Origin: Enoplolaimus lenunculus
Lineage: Eukaryota > Nematoda > Enoplea > Enoplida > Thoracostomopsidae
Direction: 5' to 3'
DNA length: 64,000 nt
Assembly: GCA_030248215.1 (NCBI GenBank)
Contig: JASANG010001316.1
Location: forward strand, 1-64,000
Both the position numbers and the translations under genes were made by a program. Positions 55,906-64,000 of this stretch are shown here, one piece after another. Position 1 is the stretch's first letter; every line of letters starts with the position of its first letter. The notes beneath the pieces were generated by a model. The model did no database searches. It saw only the letters and a program-made list of their open reading frames with translations, and had not been told where the DNA came from.

Positions 55906-56194
55906 TACGAAAATGACAGAATTTTTTCAGAATTAAATTTTCAAAAACAGCTCTAGATTAACCTTTCGAGTTGTTTGATTACCGTATGCAAAATAAGTTA
56001 AATAAAACCTTTGGCTATATTGTAAAGAGGGTGTCAAAAAACCAAAAGGTTCAAAAATCAAAAATTTAAAATTAAAATTTTTTAAAAGGTTCATGTGGGA
56101 TGGGGTGTGGGCATCATAGAACTTAAAGGTTCGAATGTACGGAGAAACTACAAAAGTGCTTGGATGCAATCCGTTTAAAATTTTTCAATTTTCC

Positions 56195-56530
56195 CATTTT
56201 CCAAACAAAACCTGTCCTTCAGGTTATAGCCCTGCCAACCTAGAAAAATCACGGTTGTTTAAGTTTTCCATTTTCTCCGGTTCCAAACAAAAGATACTTT
56301 CAGACTTTCCTACCTGTCAGGGAAAAGCTACACTGTTTAAATTTTCAACTTTGCTCGGTTCCCATCAAGACCTATGCTTCAGATTTTCCCTACCAACCCA
56401 GGGAAAATCTAGACCTTAAATTTTCTACTTTTCTAAAACACTACAGATTTTCTCTACCGAACCAGGGGTTATCCAGGCTTATGAATCTTCCACTGTTTCC
56501 AGCCAAACTTATGCTTGTGATGTTTTCTAC
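56195..56530 (+). repeat. Degenerate TTTTCCATTTTCC tandem repeat, array 2
   Basis: Four diverged units of about 75-80 bp with the pattern TTTTCC...GGTTCC...AAACAAAA...CTACCNNCCAGGGAAAA. It has the same style and shared words as 48760-49025. Confidence 0.55.
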
Positions 56531-56623
56531 TAAACCAGGGGAGTTCCTAGCCGTCACACAAGAGTAGCTGCCCTGCACTCTTTGTCATATGTTGTCCACC
56601 TTATAAAACGGGAATTCCCTGTG

Positions 56624-57450
56624 CAGGGTGCACCGGAATTATAAATTATTGGAATCGGAAAGTTAAAAACACCGGAACCGGAAAACAATAAATACTTGTT
56701 ACCAGGGTACAACCGGAGGTCTGCCTCCGGCTCCGGCCGAAAATCATCCTCCGGCTCCGGTAGAATTTTTGCCGGAGATTCGGCAATTTCGGTAGTAAAA
56801 ATTTTGCAGAATTTAGCAAAATTTATCTGTTTAGTGTGTTTCGCTTTACTTTTGACACAATTTTCAGAAAAGAATTTCGGAAATTTTTCAGAAAATAATA
56901 ACGTAAAACCAAATATCTTAACATATTGCAGATATTGGCTAAAATTAACCAATTAACCATCATTTTTACTACATAATTTCGCCTTTTACCTCCGGCTCCG
57001 GCAAGTTTGTTTGATTTCCGGCTCCGGTATTTTTCACCTCCGGTTGCAACTTGCTTGTTTTACCGAAAAATTCATTTTAAAGCTATTTTATCGCTATTAA
57101 AGGAGAAATAGTTTATTAGCGATACGAAGTGAAATTTTTTACCTAATTTTTGTGTTTTGTAGATCCCACTTTTCACAGACACTACATTCGCCTTCAATGT
57201 ATTTTTAGTGAATTTCGGAGAATCTTGCATGACGAAGTTTATTCCATAGTAATAAGCATAATCAAGTTTACACTTGGCTGCTAAGCTACAGCATGTTTTA
57301 AACTCAAATCTGGCTTGGAAGGAAGCACTGTCGAGTGCTATTATTTTGAGACATTCTTAAATTTTCGAATGAGAAAAATTATCAATACCGAAAATACCGG
57401 GTGAACAAACCAGATTTCCTTACCGGTACCGGAATTCCGATTACACGCTG
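56624..57450 (+). mobile_element. hAT-like MITE, CCGGAA subtype C, split by a nested subtype B copy
   Basis: Left end CAGGGTGCACCGGAATT, right end CCGGAATTCCGATTACACGC; flanks TCCCTGTG and CCCCTGCG (6 of 8). The element at 56703-57053 is inserted in it; the interrupted core resembles 47609-47946. Confidence 0.8.
56703..57053 (-). mobile_element. hAT-like MITE, CCGGAGG subtype B, copy 5 (nested)
   Basis: CAGGGTACAACCGGAGGTC to CACCTCCGGTTGCAACTTG; flanks CTTGTTAC and CTTGTTTT match at 6 of 8. It sits inside the subtype C element, so B was active after C. Confidence 0.82.
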
Positions 57451-57772
57451 CCCCTGCGCCATACAAGGGCCAAAATCTCGGCAATGAGAAATAAACGTTC
57501 CATAGTTACAACAAAATGAACGTCAGTTATTGAAAAATAAAGTGCAACTCGATGCATATACGCTACTACGCCCCGCATGAAATTCATCTGCAGCTTTTCG
57601 AGCAGGATTGTAACCGGATGTTCGGGTAACGTGGAAGCACAAATTCCCAGTACATTACAAAAGGTATAATACCACATTTCGCTCGAGCCGAATCAACGCA
57701 TCTTCAACTTATAAATTTTATTTTATCAATAATTACAAAACGTAATCATCGAGATTAAAACATACAACCATA

Positions 57773-58167
57773 CTGTAGTGACCCAAATAAGAGGGGGTCC
57801 CCATTTTGAGTCCCAATCAATAGGAGTCCGCAAGCGGATAGAGTCCCAAAAATGTTATTTGTCCCTAATTGTAGTGCATAAATAACTTCAGGCCTAAATA
57901 AAGTTAAGTTCGAACCTTTAAAGCATACCTAATTTTTAAAGTACATTCCTAAAGTACATACAACCCTGCATTATTGCTCAAGCTATTGACTCAGGACAAA
58001 TATACTTTTATTTCAACGGATAGTTGCATTACCGGATATATATCAGTAACGAAAGGCAGCGGAGGGTGGGTCAAAAATAAAATAACAGTGCGTAACCAAA
58101 TAACAAAGGGTATGCTCTGGAGAGGCCAAATAAATATCAGTCCGCCATCTTATTCGGGTCACTACAG
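57773..58167 (-). mobile_element. TA-target MITE (GTGACCCGAATAA family), copy M3
   Basis: CTGTAGTGACCCAAATAAGA and TCTTATTCGGGTCACTACAG form 20-bp inverted ends, with TA on both sides, as for Tc1/mariner-type insertions. Inside: TTGAGTCCCAATCAATAGG and CTCTGGAGAGGCC. Confidence 0.85.
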
Positions 58168-58641
58168 TACTTGACTAGAAGGATCGGAAACATGCATTAT
58201 ATATTTACATGATAAAAATGTTTTAAGCTTTAATGAAATGAATGCTTGAAGATTTGCAGTTCTGCGAAACAAGCCACTATTGCTGACATATTTTAGCAAT
58301 TTGCTTTATCATATGATTTAAACAATCCATATAAAGTATATATATCAAAGACAAACATGAGATGTTTGATTCTCTCATGCAGGTACTTGTTCTATAAACG
58401 GCTACCTGTCAAGAGTTTGATAAGGTTCAGTGAAATAAACCTATGTCACCAGCGTGTTTATTTCTTTGAATTTTTACGAAGTTATTCAACTGAAAAATTT
58501 CAATAGATATCAGCTCGGAACGCACTGATGAAAGTAATCACATCATTTGACACAATTGCGATTGGCAAATATGAAATGAATCGCACCAGAAAGCTAACAC
58601 AAAAAGCTTTCATAATAAATACAGGCTCACGACGAGTGGTT
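58168..58641. other. 3' flank of coq-2, nothing recognised
   Basis: AT-rich and presumably includes the coq-2 3' UTR. Confidence 0.4.
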
Positions 58642-61600
58642 TCAAACTGGCAACTTGGTTGCTTGCTTTGTGACTTGCTGTCCAGTTGGTGTTGGTTTTA
58701 AATAATTTCCAACAACAATTGCCACAAACAGAACGAGACCCAAGTATTTGTTCGCACCAAACTTTGCCCAACAATCTGCATTGCTGTTCAAGTCAACTGT
58801 CAAAATCTTAAATATTAGCACAATATACTATGCTTCATGGGTTACTGTAGCAAAACCTGTCAAATGATGCTTGAAAATCCCGTAAACTCTGTTGTAAAGA
58901 GCGAAAATCAGTGAATATTGTTTTAAATTATGTTTCAGAAAAAAATTGCTTTCGCTCTGGTCGTTTACCCAATACAAGCTCAGTGTCACGAACCACAATT
59001 TATTTAGTCTAGACCACCTTTCCTACAAAGTATCATGAATGAACAAAAGTGCAATTTTAATATTACGTACAATGTAACAAAAAAATTGAAATGAATTAAC
59101 AATTAGGAACACTATTCATTAACATATGCTGTTGCAAGTGCCTGATTGTCCGTATTAGTAGTCGGATAAAAAACTGTTGTATTTCACGCCTACATCAATT
59201 GAAGTACACTGCTGCACGTTCTATTAATGTTGTGTGAGAGCCCACGCTATAGCTGTTAGCGAATTTTCCCACCACTACCTGCAATTTGGCTCTTGCTAAT
59301 GCTTTAAGAGTGTTGCTACGGTGTCTCCTGCAAGCAGGGTGCAACCGGAATTCCGGTTCCGGCATTTTTTCACCTTCCGGTTCCGGTTCCGGTAAATTTT
59401 TACCGGATTTAAAAATTCCGGTATTATAATTTGGCCGTTTTCTTAACTTTGCTAATTTTTAAGAATCTCTTTTGAAAGCCACTTGTACTCCGAATATAAG
59501 CCATTGATGGTGGATTTCATTTCAGTCGATGATGAAAATCTAAAATATAACAGGTAAAATAAATACCTATGTTCGACTAAGGTTGTTTCACAAATAATAG
59601 AGCAAAAAATACGATTAAAATGAAATTTTTGGTGAAATGCATTTTTCACTTTCCGGTTCCGGTTCCGGTAAAATTTTCAAATTCCGGTTCCGGTTCCGGT
59701 TCCGGTAAATTGTAATTCCGGTTGCACCCTGCCTGCAAGGAATCTAAGGGTTGCGCTATACTTTTTTGACGTGCAGCGCCGTCTGTCACGCGTACGGCGC
59801 CGTTCGTCACCGTGCGATATCGTACGCAAATAACTCACGTACGATAAACGTGTGGTGACGGACGGCGCCGGACGTCAAGTATAGCGGAACCAAGTCCAAT
59901 GTATTTCTTGAACGATGTTTTTTCAATAGAAAACCTCAATCCGAGACTAACCTGCCAAGCAAGATGACTAGTTACGGCAACCACTCCAATATAGTATGGC
60001 CAAGTTTGCTCGCACATAACTCCTGTACATAGTAGACAAGAAGCCATCACAGATGCGAAACCGCACAGCCATTGTTTTGTTTGATCTCCAAACAACAACG
60101 CCGTACTCTTGACACCTGCTATCAAGTCGTCTTGTTTGTCCTAAAACAAAAATACTTGAAAATAAACAAAAATGCTCTGAATTCTCACTCGCGGTTGTTC
60201 TGCGTTGAAGTTACTATCAACCAGTGGTGCAAGTGGGTAAAGATTTTTTACCCGCGTTGCGTTTGCCACTGTATAATCAGTGAATCAAAACATTCTTGTA
60301 TTACAAAATCGTTGTGGTTAAGAACACGTAAATAATACACTTCTTTACGGTTTCGTCACAATTTGTCTCAAAACCTCTTTCAGAAAGCTGTAAACATATT
60401 GTTCCAAGAAAAAGAAGTATATATAACCTAAACTCTATAGGAATGCGAAGAATATGAGCAAATGGAATAAAATATATTCTTGCTGCCATTCGCCAAAATT
60501 TTCGTACCCGTACAGCGTTACCCGGGTGCACCCGAGGGTAGCGTGCAGCTCTGGTATCAACACATACGTTTCACTAATACGCAATCAGTCTTCATTGTCG
60601 CTACTGACTGTCCGTGAAACACACTTTTTTGGCATTTTTAGTTAAACACGTTAATTGCGTGCAAAGCGTGTTTACATATTATTATTTACGTAAACAAGCT
60701 TATTCCACTGGTATTTCAGTTTAAGAAGCAGCAAATTTTATCAACGAACATTCACCTAGCTCAGGATTTTCCTCCGACTTCGAACCGGATGTCCATAGAG
60801 AATTTCATTTTGAGAGGAAATAACTACATCTACAGTTTTGACCTCTATGTTCTATAAAAGCTTACTCTAAACCCTGATCAAAGTGCTCGATCATCTCATT
60901 ATCGATTCCCTCGTATACACCTGTGGTCCCCAGTTTGAAGCGTCAAAAAATTCAATCCAAAATATTCACTAGTCTGAGTTTATTATATCGTTAGCAACTC
61001 GTTGTACATCGACAGAAAAACAGTACTGCACCAAACTTCCAGTAGTGCGGGCGGAGGCTAAGCCATATACTGTAAGTACTGAGAGGTTACGTGCACTTAC
61101 GTCGTGTGCATTATGAATCTTTAACGCAAACATATTAGTAAAATCAAGAGTGGATGTTGCATATGGCATACTTTAACACGGTATGTAATTCGGTACATTT
61201 CGTGTACCAATGAAATGTAGTATGTACCAGTCAGTGTACAAAGCGGAACTGGATTATACCGGAACCGGAACTACAAAATTTGTGACTGTACGAATAATTT
61301 GTATTAACAAGTATAATATTGATTTAGAGTGTCTGTTGTCTGGCAACAATAAACGTCGCATGAACAAATTACCAATGATTTTTTGGCGCTGTAAAACTAA
61401 ACTACAATCAATTATTGATAAGTTAACTTTTCGAAAACAATTCAATAGATAAATGATGCAGAATTTTTATACAACATATCAAAACAAGTTGGCCTAGAAT
61501 TAACACTCCAATTCCGATTGATTTTGCAATCGGAATCGGAACTCGTTTTGAATCAGAATTTTAATCAGAATCGGAATTTCGATTGCACCCTGGTACCAAC

Positions 61601-63913
61601 ACCTGTAGCATTTGCAACCAACCGTCCATAGTGAACCGATGTTAATCATTTTGCATGCTTAAATACGCAGTTTTGCTCTGTTAAGAAAAGATGATGTATC
61701 ATATGCACTACATGCTTACATGCTATTTACCACACAAATGGGGTGGGGTACGCCGAAAATGCAACGCGCGCTGGCACATATTGTATCATGTAAATTTAGA
61801 CAAGTTGCATATCGTTGCCCAAAAGTCATCATCATCGACTCTCGGTAAAACGGATGAGAAAGTAAAAAGTAAAACGAGATGAACAAGCTTACAACGACAC
61901 AAGAGTCAATTTGAACCGTATTGCAAAAACTGATATTTATGAATTACAAAAATTACCGGGCAGACAATGATATACATACTGACCAGCTTCTGCTATATTA
62001 TAAGAGGTACTGTTAAAATATATTAAATATGACAATCGAAGAAATTATTAGTCATAAATCATAGTTCAATTTGAGAATCGGTCATTCACAAGCGTTAATA
62101 ATTCATGACATATTATGAAACGAATAGAAATATTCTAATATAGGTGAAAAAAGCAGCGTACTGAACGCGAACCTCAACTGATCGGTCAAAAATCTAGACA
62201 CCATGCCGGGGTTAGAAACCAATAATGTAAATTGCATATCGATTGGATTTTTGTTAACGGAAAACGAGCAAGGGTTCAACAACGCCGTGACTTAGAATTT
62301 TGGTAACCACAAGTTCTTAAACCGAACAGCATGCATTTTAAGCAATTTAGCAGCAGCCCTAAAATACCTAAATATGGTACACAGAAAAGTATAGCCAATA
62401 CAAACTTTGCATGCTTTTGTGAATGAATTTTACATCATGAAACAAAAGACAGGTGGTTTATAATCAAAGCACAACAATTAAAACTAAGAGCAGCATTTAG
62501 TTTTACAATTATCAACATCAGACTAACGAGAATACACAAGCCGGATGTCGGTTGCGTTCTCTAGAAATGGCTCATAAAAACAAAGTGTGGTTGCTTTGAT
62601 GTATTGTCACCAAACTTTGATTCCATTGGAATGGTTTATGTGTATTGTAAGGTGGAAAGCGAAACTGGATTATACCGGAATCGGAACCACAAACTTATAC
62701 CGGAATGGAATCGGAACCACAAATTTTGTGACTGTAAGGATAATTTGCATTAACAAGCATAGTATTGATTTAGGGTGTCTGTTGACTGTGAACAATTTTC
62801 AAAAATATCTCCTAAACAAATTGGCACCATTTTTTGGCGGGTTCAGCATCAGCAGTAACGTTGTCAAGGATGGCACATTTTCCTCCATGCTGGTTCCGCC
62901 TAATTTGCCATTACCAAAACCAAATTAGCCCATGTCATAATTTCTCCGTGCAAAAGTTTGCAGTAACAATTATGTAATGTAAAATTAAAAGCAGATCAGA
63001 TGCTTTGGTGATGGTGAACAATCACTCAAAATTACAAGAGTGCATGGAAAACTATACTGTTTAAGAAAGCGGAATCCTGGAAGAATTGCACAGCAAAGAC
63101 TTCAACACTATGTTAAAGGTAGATTTAGAAAACGTTTTTGTGGGTAAATAACGCCCACGTACTTGATGTGCGTATATTGTATCGTATATTATTGTCCACG
63201 TGATGCCACTAAGGTACAACGGTGCAATGGCACCAGACCACCCATTTTGTACGGCTAACCATCCAAGTACGCATCCCCAATTGAACGCTAAGCCTAAATA
63301 GCGACAAAAATGGATCAAAAATCTTCTTAAGGTGTCTTAAATAAAACTAAAAACTACATTGAAGTGCTTTGAAGCGTCTTTATTATCGTTGTGGATATGG
63401 CGTATTTCAACTCAGTTGTTGGCAACGAAAGACTTTTAATTTTTCGCATCAAACAATAAAATGAAAATAAATAATTGCCAACAACAGAGCCGAGCAACAA
63501 CCCGACGGGTTCATTGTCTGCAAATGCCGTTGCAGTCACACTTAGTTAACCACTGCACGTCAACATAGTGTCTATTCTGTTAGCGTGAGATAATACTAAT
63601 AAAAATTCACACATAAAACCAATATTTTGCAAAAATTTCTTTTACTATTTGAAACACAACAAAACTAAAATAGTTCAATATACTGAGACAACGGATGTTG
63701 CCCGTCGAAATCGTTGCTTAAATAAGAAATACGTACATCCACTACAACACTGGACACTTCCGGTTCATTCACACCAAAGTACCTGGTGGGAATATATTGT
63801 ATCAGTTATGACGGTTTGCAGTATGCATGCAGCGTACAGAGTCAGCATAGGTGCAATCGATAAAGGATTCAAATGCAGCCACGCTAACAAAACGCCAAAA
63901 TTTAAAGTCACAC
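58642..63913 (-). CDS. coq-2: coq-2, 4-hydroxybenzoate polyprenyltransferase, 3' exons with a duplicated alternative exon
   Basis: UbiA-family prenyltransferase of the mitochondrial inner membrane that joins the polyprenyl tail to the quinone ring precursor. Reading on the minus strand: alternative exon 'e' 63783-63913, alternative exon 'a' 63163-63293, a constant exon 59952-60140, and the last exon 58642-58806 ending in TGA. Joined through exon a they match COQ2 throughout: [31 protein letters not shown], the second Asp-rich motif completed across the joint (DTIYAHQ|DKQDD), [50 protein letters not shown] and IVVGNYL. Donors and acceptors are GT-AG. The N-terminal exons, with the first Asp-rich motif, lie beyond the right edge. 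The large intron 60141-63162 holds MITEs and unassigned sequence. Confidence 0.93.
59335..59731 (-). mobile_element. hAT-like MITE, CCGGAA family copy A3
   Basis: CAGGGTGCAACCGGAATT inverted ends with the exact 8-bp duplication CCTGCAAG (59327-59334 and 59732-59739). It is nearly identical to A1 in reverse. It lies in the last intron of coq-2. Confidence 0.93.
59750..59890. mobile_element. CpG-rich 141-bp foldback element
   Basis: Outer arms GTTGCGCTATACTT and AAGTATAGCGGAAC pair at 13 of 14, and inner arms carry GGCGCCGTYCGTCACC against GGTGACGGACGGCGCC. The middle has CGTACG motifs. The CpG content is far above the surrounding sequence. It ends about 60 bases into the intron after the coq-2 constant exon (donor at 59951). 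No clear target duplication and no second copy in the window. Confidence 0.75.
60141..61231. other. coq-2 intron, nothing recognised
   Basis: No exon similar to COQ2 and no repeat family was seen here. Confidence 0.45.
61232..61592 (+). mobile_element. MITE of the CAGGGTGCA family, subtype D, copy 3
   Basis: CAGTGTACAAAGCGGAACTG to GGAATTTCGATTGCACCCTG; flanks GTACCAGT and GTACCAAC match at 6 of 8. Core as in 5645-6050 (GTATTAACAAGTATAATATT). Confidence 0.8.
62655..62830 (+). mobile_element. Subtype D MITE, 3'-truncated copy 4
   Basis: AAGCGAAACTGGATTATACC, GGAATCGGAACCACAAA (repeated) and GCATTAACAAGCATAGTATT match the left half of the copy at 61232; the right half is absent. Confidence 0.7.
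63163..63293 (-). CDS. coq-2: coq-2 alternative exon 'a' (131 nt)
   Basis: Begins with two bases that complete a split Gly codon, then 43 codons from [11 protein letters not shown] to [12 protein letters not shown], then GTACGT. Human COQ2 has the same segment with FNWG and IYAHQ, so this is the ubiquinone-type version. Same length and phase as the exon at 63783. Confidence 0.92.
63354..63550 (-). pseudogene. Possible relic of the coq-2 last exon between the two alternative exons
   Basis: An open stretch of about 62 codons to a TAG contains [13 protein letters not shown], like [15 protein letters not shown] in the true last exon; at DNA level TGTTGTTGGCAATTATTTA differs at one base in 19 from the true exon. 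Upstream of it a TATGTTGACG stretch also recalls ILTV, but an in-frame TAA and no clean acceptor in the right phase follow. Either a decayed duplicate or a chance match. Confidence 0.35.
63783..63913 (-). CDS. coq-2: coq-2 alternative exon 'e' (131 nt), rhodoquinone-type
   Basis: After TTTATTGTTTTGTAG it opens with GT to complete the same split Gly codon, then 43 codons from [14 protein letters not shown] to ITDTIYSHQ, then GTACTT. It is homologous to exon a along its length but has NFG for NWG and YSHQ for YAHQ. In C. elegans the e-form of coq-2, selected by mutually exclusive splicing, is required for rhodoquinone synthesis and also differs in the active-site-lining segment. Here the e-like exon is the more 5' one. 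Confidence 0.88.
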
Positions 63914-64000
63914 CTACAAAACAATAAATCCAAGCTTTTCAATTAACGCTACACCGTTTAACTGTTTATTAATACAAAGATAATTTTATGTAGGATTTTA
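63914..64000 (-). other. coq-2 intron running off the window
   Basis: AT-rich sequence upstream of exon e. The preceding exon must end one base into a Gly codon. Confidence 0.6.

Noticed and set aside
63649-63927. 92-codon + frame at the right edge
   Set aside because: It is the antisense shadow of coq-2 exon e and its flanks.

Overview
This window is AT-rich animal DNA with small to large spliced introns and very many short transposon copies. The host genes point to a nematode: two tandem SWEET (SLC50/swt) sugar-transporter genes, a full 342-residue PRP18, a MARCH1/8-type E3 ligase, and a coq-2 gene with a pair of homologous 131-nt alternative exons, an arrangement known from rhodoquinone-making animals such as Caenorhabditis. 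TTAGGC-like (nematode telomere type) motifs recur inside dispersed elements. The large introns and heavy repeat load are unlike C. elegans, so an enoplean or mermithid-like worm is possible, but that is a guess.

Layout: 1-4258 holds the 5' part of a Ty3/gypsy retroelement on the minus strand, probably with its LTR. 4453-9554 is SWEET gene 1 (six coding exons, 214 aa). 9555-15001 is intergenic, with several MITEs and two orphan exon-like segments. 15002-20524 is SWEET gene 2 (six exons, same intron positions and phases, 218 aa). 22616-23589 (minus) is a secreted-type protein with ten C-x5-C-x4-C modules. 24.5-33.4 kb is a transposon field: a Helentron-like element, a BEL/Pao gag fossil split by a 1.6-kb minisatellite-bearing MITE, and two groups of tRNA-derived SINEs. 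33445-38270 is PRP18 (ten coding exons), with a dead tandem copy of exon 8. 39-43 kb is nested MITEs. 44033-45718 is the MARCH ligase (two coding exons). 46-49.9 kb is mostly MITEs and degenerate tandem repeats. 50217-54684 (minus) is a two-exon gene for a small secreted acidic, then Gly-Gly-Lys-rich protein. 55-58.2 kb is nested MITEs. 58642-63913 (minus) is the 3' half of coq-2; its 5' exons lie beyond the right edge.

The genes do not form a pathway. The most striking item is coq-2: an 'e-like' exon (63783-63913) and an 'a-like' exon (63163-63293), equal in length and phase, which predicts a worm that can switch between ubiquinone and rhodoquinone. The second theme is a set of MITE families whose exact or near-exact 8-bp target duplications can be read directly: CAGGGTGCAACCGG-ended hAT-like elements and GGCC-ended elements with TTAGGC-like cores, often nested in each other and in introns of the genes.
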